Under the pieces are notes generated by a model. The model was not told the DNA's origin. It did no database searches and worked only from the letters and a program-made list of their open reading frames with translations. A stretch of 32,319 nt of DNA from Candidatus Hydrogenedentota bacterium (lineage in GTDB: Bacteria > Hydrogenedentota > Hydrogenedentia > Hydrogenedentales > CAILVY01). A program made the translations under genes and the position numbers. The DNA lies in NCBI GenBank assembly GCA_903837785.1, contig CAILVY010000332.1, forward strand, positions 1 through 32,319, read 5' to 3'. Position 1 is the stretch's first letter; the number at the start of each line of letters is the position of its first letter. This document shows, piece by piece, positions 17,273 to 24,482 of the stretch.

Positions 17273-19480
17273 GTGCAGTATGCGGTTGTCGTAGCCATGT
17301 TGTGTATGGCACTGGTGCCTGGTTCGAGCTACGCGTCCAAGGAAGATGAGACGCCGCTTGCGGACCCTCCTTTGCCTCCGGCGCTGGGGTCGCTTACCAC
17401 CACATGGCTTGGCCCGCCGCCCGCATTCCCGAACAACGGCTCCACCGGCGCCCCGCTCCTGGGCAACGGCGAGATGGCCGCCTGCCTCGGCGGCCCCGCC
17501 GACAAGTTGCGTTTCGTCATCAACAGGAACGACTTCTGGCGGCTTACCAACAACGCCCAAGGCATGCAGAAAATAGCTGCTCTTCTGGATATCAACATCG
17601 CCGACCTCGAGGGTGCAACCTATCGAGTGGATCAGACCATCCGCGACGGTTTCGTCAGCGGCACGTTTACCAAGGATTCACTGACCGTCCGGTTGGCCTG
17701 CTGGCTGGCCGCGACCGGGGATCTGCTCGTCGCGGAGCTGAGTGCGGAGGGCCGTGATACGCCCATCAAGGTCGACCTGAACGCACCGGACGATTCGCCG
17801 TCCAAGACCAAGTCCGGCACGGATGGCGACACTGCTTGGGTCACACGGAAGTTCGCGGATACGGTGGAAGTCCCCACCGAAGCGGCAACAGTGCTGCGTG
17901 TGCTGGGAGCCAGAAGGCAGCACTTCACGCTCAAGCCCGGGGCGCCGGTGACGCTGGCCGTTGTGACCGCCAGCGCATTCCGGCATGCGGATCCGCTGAG
18001 AGAGGCGAGGAAATCCGTTGCGGGCTTGACCGCGGCCGAGGTCGCGCGCGTGCGGTCGGCGCATGACACGTGGTGGGCACAGTACTGGAACCGCGCGTGG
18101 GTCGAGGTGAATGACCCGCTGCTCATGAAGGGCTACTATCAAGGCCTGTATACCCTGGCGGCGTGCAGCCGAAACCCGCAGTTTCCCCCGGGCCTCTTCG
18201 GCACCTGGATCACCACCGATCGGCCGGCCTGGTCCAACGATTACCACCTGAACTACAACTTCGTCGCGCCGTTCTACGGCCTCTATTCCGCCAACCGTTT
18301 AGAGCAGGCCGACGTCGAAGATGCCCCCTTCCTGGATTTCATGCCCCGCGCCCGCTGGTACGCCGAAAATGTGACCAAGACCCGCGGCGTGCTCTATCCC
18401 GTGGGCATCGGCCCGCGGGGCATCGAAACCACAATCGGGGTTCCGTACGGCCTCGACATCGGCGGCGCCGAACTTGGCGGCCTCTTCTGCCACCAGCGCT
18501 CCAATGCAGCCTACTGCCTCGTGAACATCGCGCAGCGCTGGCGCTGCAGTTACGACCCGGACTACGCGCGAAAGGTCTATCCGCTGGTCCTCGCCGTTGT
18601 CGACTTCTGGGAGGACTATCTCAAGTTTGAAGACGGCAAATACCAGGTCCGAGGTGATGCCATCCACGAACTCTCCGGCCGGAATGACAATCCCATCCTC
18701 ACGCTGGGCCTGCTCCGCAATGTGTTCGATCTGGCACTCGATCTGAGTCAATCGATGGACCGGGACGCGGAACGCGGGGAGAAGTGGAAGCAGATGCTGG
18801 CGAACCTTGCCGACTTCCCGCTCCAGGAAATGGGTGGCAAGACCGTCTTCCGCTACACCTCCGAGGGGCCCGCCTGGTGGGACAGCAACACGCTCGGCAT
18901 TCAGCATATCTATCCCGGCAACGCCATCACCCTTGACAGCGATCCGAAGCTGCTGGAGATCAGCCGGAACACTCTCGCGGCCATGAACCGCTGGTATGAC
19001 GGCAACGGCTCCAACAGCTTCTTCCCCGCCGCCGTGCGGGTCGGCGCGGACCCCAACATCATCCTGGAGCAGTTGCAGGGCTACGTTCGGAACACCTATC
19101 CGAACGGCTTCCGCGACGGCAACATCCACGGCATAGAGAATTGCAGCACCGTCCACAATACGATCAACGAGATGCTCTGCATGAGCGTCGGGCACGTGCT
19201 GAGACTCTTTCCCGTTTGGCCCAAAGACAAGAACGCCGCATTTGCCAATCTGCGCGCCTGGGGTGCGTTTCTGGTGTCGGCGGAGTTAAGGGATGGAACG
19301 GTCGGCGGCGTGCGCATTGTCAGTGAGCGAGGACGCGGCCTGACGATCGTCAATCCGTGGCCCGGCGAAACGGCGGTGCTGTATCGCGGCGGCAAGGAAA
19401 GCGGGCGCCTGGACGGCGTTCGGTTCACCATTTCCACGGCCCCGGGGGAAGTGATGGAACTTGCTCGGGCACGCAAGTAG
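17273..19480 (+). CDS. GH95-like glycosidase, secreted (alpha-L-fucosidase / galactosidase family)
   Basis: The start is probably GTG 17273 (735 residues), because AAGGAG (17261-17266) is 6 nt before it but abuts the ATG at 17267. The signal peptide ends near residue 22. The N-terminal beta-domain has the GH95-type GNGEMAACLGG and NRNDFWR elements. The helical barrel includes SNDYHLNYNF (N327, N329), matching the family LNINxxMNYW segment that holds two catalytic Asn residues. The usual SPEN acid motif is replaced by HELSGRND (E466 candidate), and the closing DGNFG segment by STVHNTINEML. GH95 enzymes remove alpha-1,2-fucose or L-galactose. The altered acid and base regions mean substrate or activity may differ. 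It stands alone on its strand, followed by a GC hairpin. Confidence 0.75.
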   Translation: MQYAVVVAMLCMALVPGSSYASKEDETPLADPPLPPALGSLTTTWLGPPPAFPNNGSTGAPLLGNGEMAACLGGPADKLRFVINRNDFWRLTNNAQGMQKIAALLDINIADLEGATYRVDQTIRDGFVSGTFTKDSLTVRLACWLAATGDLLVAELSAEGRDTPIKVDLNAPDDSPSKTKSGTDGDTAWVTRKFADTVEVPTEAATVLRVLGARRQHFTLKPGAPVTLAVVTASAFRHADPLREARKSVAGLTAAEVARVRSAHDTWWAQYWNRAWVEVNDPLLMKGYYQGLYTLAACSRNPQFPPGLFGTWITTDRPAWSNDYHLNYNFVAPFYGLYSANRLEQADVEDAPFLDFMPRARWYAENVTKTRGVLYPVGIGPRGIETTIGVPYGLDIGGAELGGLFCHQRSNAAYCLVNIAQRWRCSYDPDYARKVYPLVLAVVDFWEDYLKFEDGKYQVRGDAIHELSGRNDNPILTLGLLRNVFDLALDLSQSMDRDAERGEKWKQMLANLADFPLQEMGGKTVFRYTSEGPAWWDSNTLGIQHIYPGNAITLDSDPKLLEISRNTLAAMNRWYDGNGSNSFFPAAVRVGADPNIILEQLQGYVRNTYPNGFRDGNIHGIENCSTVHNTINEMLCMSVGHVLRLFPVWPKDKNAAFANLRAWGAFLVSAELRDGTVGGVRIVSERGRGLTIVNPWPGETAVLYRGGKESGRLDGVRFTISTAPGEVMELARARK

Positions 19481-19507
19481 CTGCACGGGCGCCTTCTGAC
19501 GGCACTG

Positions 19508-19531
19508 CCCGGGTTCCGCCCGGGAACCGGG
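19508..19531 (+). terminator. GC-rich hairpin after the GH95-like gene
   Basis: CCCGG(G)TTCC pairs with GGAACCGGG around a 5-nt GCCCG loop, 28 bp past the stop codon. One G is bulged and no T-run follows, so it is only a possible terminator or mRNA-stabilising hairpin. Confidence 0.35.
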
Positions 19532-19805
19532 CGGGGGGCTGCGCAACACCCCCTCATCGGCGCTCCTCAGCCGGTTCGCCCGCCGCGTGCACGTCGCCAC
19601 CGCCCACGGAGAGAGACTCCTGCTCCAGGGCCCCGAGAAGCGCCACAGGGAACAGACTACCGCTTCCCCCAGCGGGGGGCTTGGGAGAATCCCTCACAAC
19701 TCCTTGACAACCGGCATTAACGCTCACATAATGTACGCAAGGGGCGCTTCACACCCGGCACATACTTTGAACGCCGTGAAAGTCACTGAGGGGTAAACGA
19801 GGGGA
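19532..19805 (+). promoter_or_regulatory. Leader region of the prepilin gene, otherwise empty
   Basis: Together with the hairpin before it this is a 325-bp gap. I see no gene in it. It contains the near-consensus promoter at 19704-19732 and a roughly 65-nt untranslated leader ending in two purine-rich blocks (TGAGGGG and GAGGGGA) that can both serve as ribosome-binding sites. Confidence 0.6.
19704..19732 (+). promoter_or_regulatory. Near-consensus sigma-70 promoter of the prepilin gene
   Basis: A perfect -35 TTGACA (19704-19709), a 17-bp spacer, then CATAAT (19727-19732), a 5/6 -10. Transcription would start near 19739, about 66 nt before the prepilin start. It is the best promoter match I found in the window. 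Confidence 0.8.
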
Positions 19806-20780
19806 GTGATTGTCGTGAAGCCAAGACGCGGATTCACATTGATTGAGTTGCTGGTGGTTATCGCCATCATCGGGATTCTGGCCGCGATTCTACTGCCGGC
19901 CCTGGCTCGCGCACGGGAGGCGGCGCGCCGCAGCAGCTGCGCGAACAACCTCAAGCAATGGGGGCTGGTCTTCAAGATGTACGCGAGCGAATCGCCGGGG
20001 CAGAAGTTCCCGCCGGTCCAGCATCAGCAGCTTCTGTTCTACATGACGCCGAATCTGCGGAGCATTTATCCGGAGTATCTGAGCGACCCGGCGCTGTTCG
20101 TGTGCCCGTCGAGCGCCCGCAGGACAGTGGACGACATGTATTACGAGGACGGAACGCCGGTCCCGGTGGACCGCGATCCGCCGGGACCTCCTGGAGATGA
20201 GTGGGGCAGACTGCAAGAGTGTTATCAGTACTGGGGTTGGACGTATGACCGGTGCGACCAGGGCGACCCCGACGAAGCGGGCGACCCGTATTTCGCCATG
20301 ATCCAGATGATGGTTCCCGACGCCCAGTTCCCCGCGGGCGCCCGGGTGCCGTCGCAGTTCGTGCGGCACTTGATCACGCTGATAATGATGCCTGAAGTCA
20401 TGGCACGCCTGATGGGGACCGATACGGACCCCTACCCCGGGGTGTTTCCGCCGTTTGACGACGATTCCTCGGGAGGCCGGCTCGACCCGAATTATGGGAA
20501 CGGCGACTCGGACACCGTCTACCGGCTGCGCGAAGGCATCGAACGCTTCTGCATCACGGATATCAACAATCCGGCGGCATCATCGCTGGCCCAAAGCGAA
20601 ATCTGGACCATGTATGACTGGCTGTCGACCTCCGCGCAGGACTTTAACCATGTGCCCGGTGGCTGCAACGTGTTGTACATGGACGGTCACGTGAACTTCC
20701 TGCGATACCCCAGCGAGAAAGCCCCGGTGACGCCGCCATTCGCCGTGGCCACCGGCCTTATCAGCATGCAGTTTCATTAG
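19806..20780 (+). CDS. Type II/IV pseudopilin-like protein, DUF1559 / H-x-DG type
   Basis: The product has 324 residues from GTG 19806; GTG 19815 is an equally good start, with GAGGGGA 9 nt upstream. The N-terminus is a type III signal: [19 protein letters not shown], with cleavage after G9, F10 as +1 and E14 as the conserved Glu+5, followed by the [19 protein letters not shown] helix seen in DUF1559 prepilins. The C-terminus carries the processing-associated motif, here H-x10-DG ([18 protein letters not shown]) where the family norm is H-x9-DG. The middle is acidic and Pro-rich. Such proteins are abundant in PVC and related phyla, usually as orphans without secretion genes nearby, as here. 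The role is likely a surface or secretion-associated pilin-like component; the exact job is unknown. It is a useful lineage marker. Confidence 0.92.
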   Translation: MIVVKPRRGFTLIELLVVIAIIGILAAILLPALARAREAARRSSCANNLKQWGLVFKMYASESPGQKFPPVQHQQLLFYMTPNLRSIYPEYLSDPALFVCPSSARRTVDDMYYEDGTPVPVDRDPPGPPGDEWGRLQECYQYWGWTYDRCDQGDPDEAGDPYFAMIQMMVPDAQFPAGARVPSQFVRHLITLIMMPEVMARLMGTDTDPYPGVFPPFDDDSSGGRLDPNYGNGDSDTVYRLREGIERFCITDINNPAASSLAQSEIWTMYDWLSTSAQDFNHVPGGCNVLYMDGHVNFLRYPSEKAPVTPPFAVATGLISMQFH

Positions 20781-20783
20781 CCG

Positions 20784-20818
20784 GGCGTGCGGGGCGTCGT
20801 CCGCGCGGTGCGCCTTTT
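20784..20818 (+). terminator. Possible intrinsic terminator after the prepilin gene
   Basis: GGCGTGC (20784-20790) can pair with GTGCGCC (20808-20814), with two G-T pairs, and is followed by TTTT, a few bases past the stop codon. The loop is GC-rich and can fold further. Confidence 0.35.
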
Positions 20819-20843
20819 CAGACCAAGATGCTACGATTCAAGA

Positions 20844-21212
20844 ATGGCCACTCTGGGCATGATTAGGTACTTTCAAAGCAGTCTCCAATTTCACTTTGCG
20901 TCAAACAACAATGACATTTTGCGATTTCAACTCATCCACGTTGGGGATAGGATGGAGGTCCTTCTGCCCAAGAATCTGCTCCTGAAGGACACAGCAGTTG
21001 TCACCTCAATCGAGAACCCTGGGATATCGCGGGAGCGGGTCATTCCGCCTCTCAAATGGACGAGGACGCCGCTTGATCTACGCGGGCGACTCAAGGGCGT
21101 GGGGAGTATGATGGTGGGCCGGCTGCCTGGGGTTCTCCAAGTGGAGCCGAAGTCGATGAGACGGGCCGTTGGCCGGATGTTGGAGAGGCGCTTGAGGGCG
21201 AAGGCCGGGTGA
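20844..21212 (+). CDS. Doubtful small hypothetical protein
   Basis: An open frame of 122 residues from ATG 20844, or 141 from an upstream GTG at 20787. It lies in a 484-bp gap between the prepilin and the GH5 gene. It has no ribosome-binding site, signal peptide or membrane segment. The second half is basic (ends MLERRLRAKAG). Its first part is more AT-rich than the neighbouring genes, which could mean recent arrival, decay or non-coding DNA. An overlapping frame on the other strand is no better. I do not recognise it. Confidence 0.25.
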   Translation: MATLGMIRYFQSSLQFHFASNNNDILRFQLIHVGDRMEVLLPKNLLLKDTAVVTSIENPGISRERVIPPLKWTRTPLDLRGRLKGVGSMMVGRLPGVLQVEPKSMRRAVGRMLERRLRAKAG

Positions 21213-21264
21213 GGCGGACACGGGTCGGATGCTCCCGGTGCTGGCCCATTTGCCGGTGCGAAAT

Positions 21265-22848
21265 TCAGTTGACTGTCAGCGTGCGTTCCACCGCTTGACC
21301 GAGAGCAGCGACCACCACGTACACATTGCCCGCATCGCCTGAGACAGGTTCCAGCGCAAATCCCTCGCCGAGCGGGTTTATCTGCACCGCGTCCCGACTG
21401 GTAAAGACACGCTTCGGAAGATAGATCTTCGTGGGCGCTTTCACTTCGGGATCCTCCTTCCACGTGCAAGTAAACCTACCCGTTGCGAAATCCGTCTTGT
21501 AGCGCATAAGCAGGCCGTTAACCCGGGCCGGAATCGGGCGCTGAAACACTTCAAAACAGGCCCCCTGCTTCAGGTTGCCGGAATAATCCCAATACGTCTC
21601 ATTCAGCAGAAACTTCTCTATCATCGCGACATTAAATCGTGCCGTGGGAAGAATCTCGGGGCTTCCGCCGCCAAAAGCGCCCCATTCGCCAATCAGTACC
21701 GGCATGTTCATCTTCTTTCCAGTTTCCGCGTGCCGCCGGTAAATCAGTTCGAGGCGTTCGTCACTGGCCAGGGCCAAGTCCCCGGTGTCGACCACGATAT
21801 CATAGGCATGCGGCGCAAAGACCTGAAGCGCGTCGGGATTGCCTGCGGCATCCACGACCGGCGCCACTCCCGTGGGAATGCCCATGTTCGCCGACATGCT
21901 CGTTTCGAGGAAGATACTGTGGTTGCTGTCGACGATCCGGACTGCATCGCGCACACGCTGAAACATGGGCATCATTTGCGTCCGTTCAAAAGTCGAATAG
22001 ATCGGCCCACCCGCGTCGAGGATCCTGTTGTAGAGATCCATTTCCTTGAGGCGCCGCATGAGCTTGCTGCGTCCTTCTGCCGTCATCCACTGGATCAGCA
22101 CGTCGGCCGGCGTGAGCGCGGCGGCCGGGGCGTCTTTCTCAGAGATGGCTTGGGCGGCGGCGCTCAGTATCGATTCCATGGCCTGCAGATTGCCACTGCC
22201 GATATTCGGTTCGTTGAACAGGTCATAACCAATCACGGCGGGCTCATTCCTGTAACGCTCGGCCACTTTCTTCCACGCGGCCGCGAAGTGGTCCTGCACA
22301 CCGATCCCGTCTGAACAGGCTTTGTTACCCCAGAAATTGTCAAACGCGCGCTGAATGGCGGGACTGGTCAAATACGCGTCGTCCCAGACCGCACCCGTTG
22401 CTGCCGGATGCAGCTGATCATCAACCAGCGTTGCCCACTCCGGGGCGCCATCGGAGTACTTGTAACTGTACAAGTCCTGATGCATGTCGAGAAAGACATA
22501 GATGTCATGTGCTTTGGCCTGGGCAATCAATTTGTCCAGTTTCTTGAGGTATTCCTCGTCAAACTCGCCGATTCGCGGCTCCAGTCCATCCCAGAGAATG
22601 CCCAAGCGGATACAATTCCAGCCCCAGGCGTGCATCTGGGCGAAGTCCTCTTCGGTCAACCTGGGTTGATAATTGTCGGCACGGGATTTGTTGATTACGG
22701 ACGCCCCGTGCATCAGGATTTGCCGGCCTTCCGGATCAATAAACTGCTGACCGCGCACGGCGACAAAAGGCGAACCCCCGGCGACCGGCGGCAACAATAT
22801 TAAGGCTGCCATGGCCAATACACACCAAGTACTGCGCGTCAAACCCAT
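21265..22848 (-). CDS. GH5 glycosidase, endoglycosylceramidase-like, secreted
   Basis: The product has 527 residues from ATG 22848 behind AAAGG; residues 1-24 form a signal peptide. It is a TIM barrel of clan GH-A with the GH5 catalytic pair: acid/base E213 in LFNEPN and nucleophile E388 in IGEWGAFGG. The segments FLDMHQDLYS and GAPEWA, and the barrel opening ILMHGASVINKS, match endoglycosylceramidases, which release the intact glycan from glycosphingolipids. After the barrel a beta-sandwich (about 440-527, with PTKIYLPKRVF) fits the C-terminal domain of that subgroup. Other GH5 members in bacteria with this architecture act on other beta-linked glycolipids or glycosides, so the substrate is tentative while the GH5 call is firm. 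Confidence 0.85.
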   Translation of the reverse strand: MGLTRSTWCVLAMAALILLPPVAGGSPFVAVRGQQFIDPEGRQILMHGASVINKSRADNYQPRLTEEDFAQMHAWGWNCIRLGILWDGLEPRIGEFDEEYLKKLDKLIAQAKAHDIYVFLDMHQDLYSYKYSDGAPEWATLVDDQLHPAATGAVWDDAYLTSPAIQRAFDNFWGNKACSDGIGVQDHFAAAWKKVAERYRNEPAVIGYDLFNEPNIGSGNLQAMESILSAAAQAISEKDAPAAALTPADVLIQWMTAEGRSKLMRRLKEMDLYNRILDAGGPIYSTFERTQMMPMFQRVRDAVRIVDSNHSIFLETSMSANMGIPTGVAPVVDAAGNPDALQVFAPHAYDIVVDTGDLALASDERLELIYRRHAETGKKMNMPVLIGEWGAFGGGSPEILPTARFNVAMIEKFLLNETYWDYSGNLKQGACFEVFQRPIPARVNGLLMRYKTDFATGRFTCTWKEDPEVKAPTKIYLPKRVFTSRDAVQINPLGEGFALEPVSGDAGNVYVVVAALGQAVERTLTVN

Positions 22849-23003
22849 CTACCTTTCGGTTGCCGTCCTGCTGGACTCTTTGCCATGTGTCCGACTTAGA
22901 CTGCTTCCGCGGTGGGCCGGTTTCTCTTTCTGAAGGGACAGGAGATGGTGATTCAGAGCTGAATACAATGTCGCATCTGAAGCGATTGACGCGGCCTCAC
23001 GCT

Positions 23004-23020
23004 GCGGGCATCATGCCCGC
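23004..23020. repeat. 17-bp palindrome, possible operator
   Basis: GCGGGCATCATGCCCGC is perfectly palindromic around one central base. It lies about 156 bp upstream of the GH5 start and 484 bp upstream of the nitrilase gene, so it could be a regulator-binding site or a simple hairpin. No second copy was noticed in the window. Confidence 0.35.
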
Positions 23021-23142
23021 TTCGCCTCAACGGAGAATGTCTGCACAGACGCACTCGCGATCATCTCAGACAATTCGCCTGCAGTCATGAATGTGTTCAT
23101 TGCCGTGTGCAAAGCATGATGGGCGCGACACGTGCGGAGCTA

Positions 23143-23390
23143 CGCTCCGGCAAGAACTTCGACTCCCTATGGGGTGTGCAGAGGGAACCGTCGAAAATGC
23201 CTGGGGATCGATGAGTGAAGAAATGGCTGTCCGTTCGGGGGGCGCCTACTACTCCTGACTTTCGAGTTTCGGTGCAACGCACCGTTATGCAATGTCTTAC
23301 GGTTCAGTCCGGTCCAAATTGGGGACGACCGCATGATTCGTTGACCCGAGAAGTCGTGAGAACCCGGACGGGAACTGTCTCAATACGCCG
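23143..23390 (+). repeat. Dispersed repeat copy A, decayed sequence
   Basis: Colinear with 31945-32190 in the same orientation. Shared words in order: TTCGACTCC (23158), CTATGG, GAGTGAAGAA (23213), CAATGTCTT (23290), CCGGTCCA, AAGTCGTG (23351), GCGGACGG or CCGGACGG, CTGTC and CAATAC. Spacing is kept within a few bases. One frame reads NVLRFSPVQIG before stops, so it may be a decayed gene fragment. Confidence 0.75.
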
Positions 23391-23504
23391 CAGGCGTTTG
23401 AATCACCCCCAAGTTTCTGCTTAACTCAAAGAGCCTCGTTGTCGAGTCCATATGGGCGCCGTTGAAGACATGCTTCCGCCCCATTCTAAAGGGAGTCGTC
23501 TGGA

Positions 23505-24338
23505 ATGCGTGCAGGGATTGTCGGTCTGATAGTCGCGTTGGCTGTCGGCCTTTCGCCTCGGGTGCAAGCCGCGGACGGGACTGCGGGGCATATGGGGATG
23601 CAGCGCATCACCCTGGCGCAGATCTTCGTCACCAATCATGTCAAGAAGAACTTGAAGGGGATCCGCGCGGCCTTTGCCCAGGCGAAGAAGGATGATTCTC
23701 AGTGGGTCGCATTTCCGGAAGGAGCGCTCAGCGGGTACTACGATGGATTCGACCAGGAAGACGTGGCCCGCGGATTTGAAGAGGTCCGGCAGCTCTGCAG
23801 AGACCTCGGGGTCAATGCGCTGCTTGGCACTTGCTGGAAGGAGGGGGGGCAAACCTTCAACGAGATTCGCATGGTGGATTCCACGGGGGCCCTGGTGGGG
23901 CGATACGCAAAGATGTGCCTTACATACGGTGACGCGAAACAGTTCGCCCCGGGCACCTTCCCGCTCGTTCACGAGGTCGGCGGCATACGATGGGGCACGC
24001 TGATCTGCAATGATCTTTGGGTAACCCCCGGCTATTCGGACGGTCCCAACCCGCACCTCAGCCTGAAAGCCGCCAAAGCGGGCGCACAGGTCATCTTCCA
24101 ATGCGTTAACAGCGGAACGGACCAGCGATACCGCGAGTACCACGAATCCCATTTGAGCCTGTGTTCTGCCGAGGCCAAGTGTCCGATTGTTGTGGTAAAT
24201 GCCGCGCACAAGAAGCCCGTCAACTGCGCTTCCGGTGTGGTCGTTGATTACGAATACGTGGCTTCGCTTCCACGCCAGGGCGAAGTGATTCGCACGGTCT
24301 CATTCACCCCGGCGAAAGGTCTCTTGCCCGGGAAATGA
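23505..24338 (+). CDS. Exported nitrilase-superfamily amidohydrolase (carbon-nitrogen hydrolase)
   Basis: The product has 277 residues from ATG 23505, with AAAGGGAG 9 nt upstream. Residues 1-22 look like a signal peptide (hydrophobic core, then VQAA). The catalytic triad of the superfamily is complete and spaced as usual: E72 in FPEGAL, K136 in YAKMCLTYGD, C168 in LICNDLW. Family members hydrolyse the C-N bond of nitriles, amides or carbamoyl groups. An exported member is less common than cytosolic ones, and placed among glycan-degrading enzymes it may remove amides from polymers or peptides outside the cytoplasm; that part is inference. It is convergent with the first GH36-like gene. Confidence 0.85.
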   Translation: MRAGIVGLIVALAVGLSPRVQAADGTAGHMGMQRITLAQIFVTNHVKKNLKGIRAAFAQAKKDDSQWVAFPEGALSGYYDGFDQEDVARGFEEVRQLCRDLGVNALLGTCWKEGGQTFNEIRMVDSTGALVGRYAKMCLTYGDAKQFAPGTFPLVHEVGGIRWGTLICNDLWVTPGYSDGPNPHLSLKAAKAGAQVIFQCVNSGTDQRYREYHESHLSLCSAEAKCPIVVVNAAHKKPVNCASGVVVDYEYVASLPRQGEVIRTVSFTPAKGLLPGK

Positions 24339-24482
24339 ACTCTCCTGGCAACGGACCCATAAAGCAAGTTGGCTGCGGGCGTGCAGGAATGAGCGGGCTC
24401 CTCAGGCCAAGCCTGCGCGGAGAGAATACAGGTATCCGGTTCGGGTTGGCCGTGGTAGAACAAGCTGCCTGGGGCGATTCGG

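Larger units (their letters stand above)
22849..23504. other. 656-bp intergenic region with repeat and palindromes
   Basis: This is divergent between the GH5 gene (minus) and the nitrilase-like gene (plus). No intact gene is seen. It holds a 17-bp palindrome (23004-23020), a short hairpin CGGAGC-TAC-GCTCCG (23135-23149) and copy A of the dispersed repeat (23143-23390). Confidence 0.6.

Noticed and set aside
18299..19195. 298-residue minus-strand frame opposite the GH95-like gene
   Set aside because: The plus strand carries the conserved barrel motifs and a good start; the antisense frame is a compositional shadow.
20927..21469. 180-residue minus-strand frame overlapping the GH5 end
   Set aside because: It overlaps the firmly supported GH5 coding end in another frame and has no recognisable domain or ribosome-binding site.
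23143..23390. Intact insertion sequence
   Set aside because: No transposase frame, terminal inverted repeats or target duplication could be seen around either repeat copy; only a decayed, repeat-like sequence is supported.
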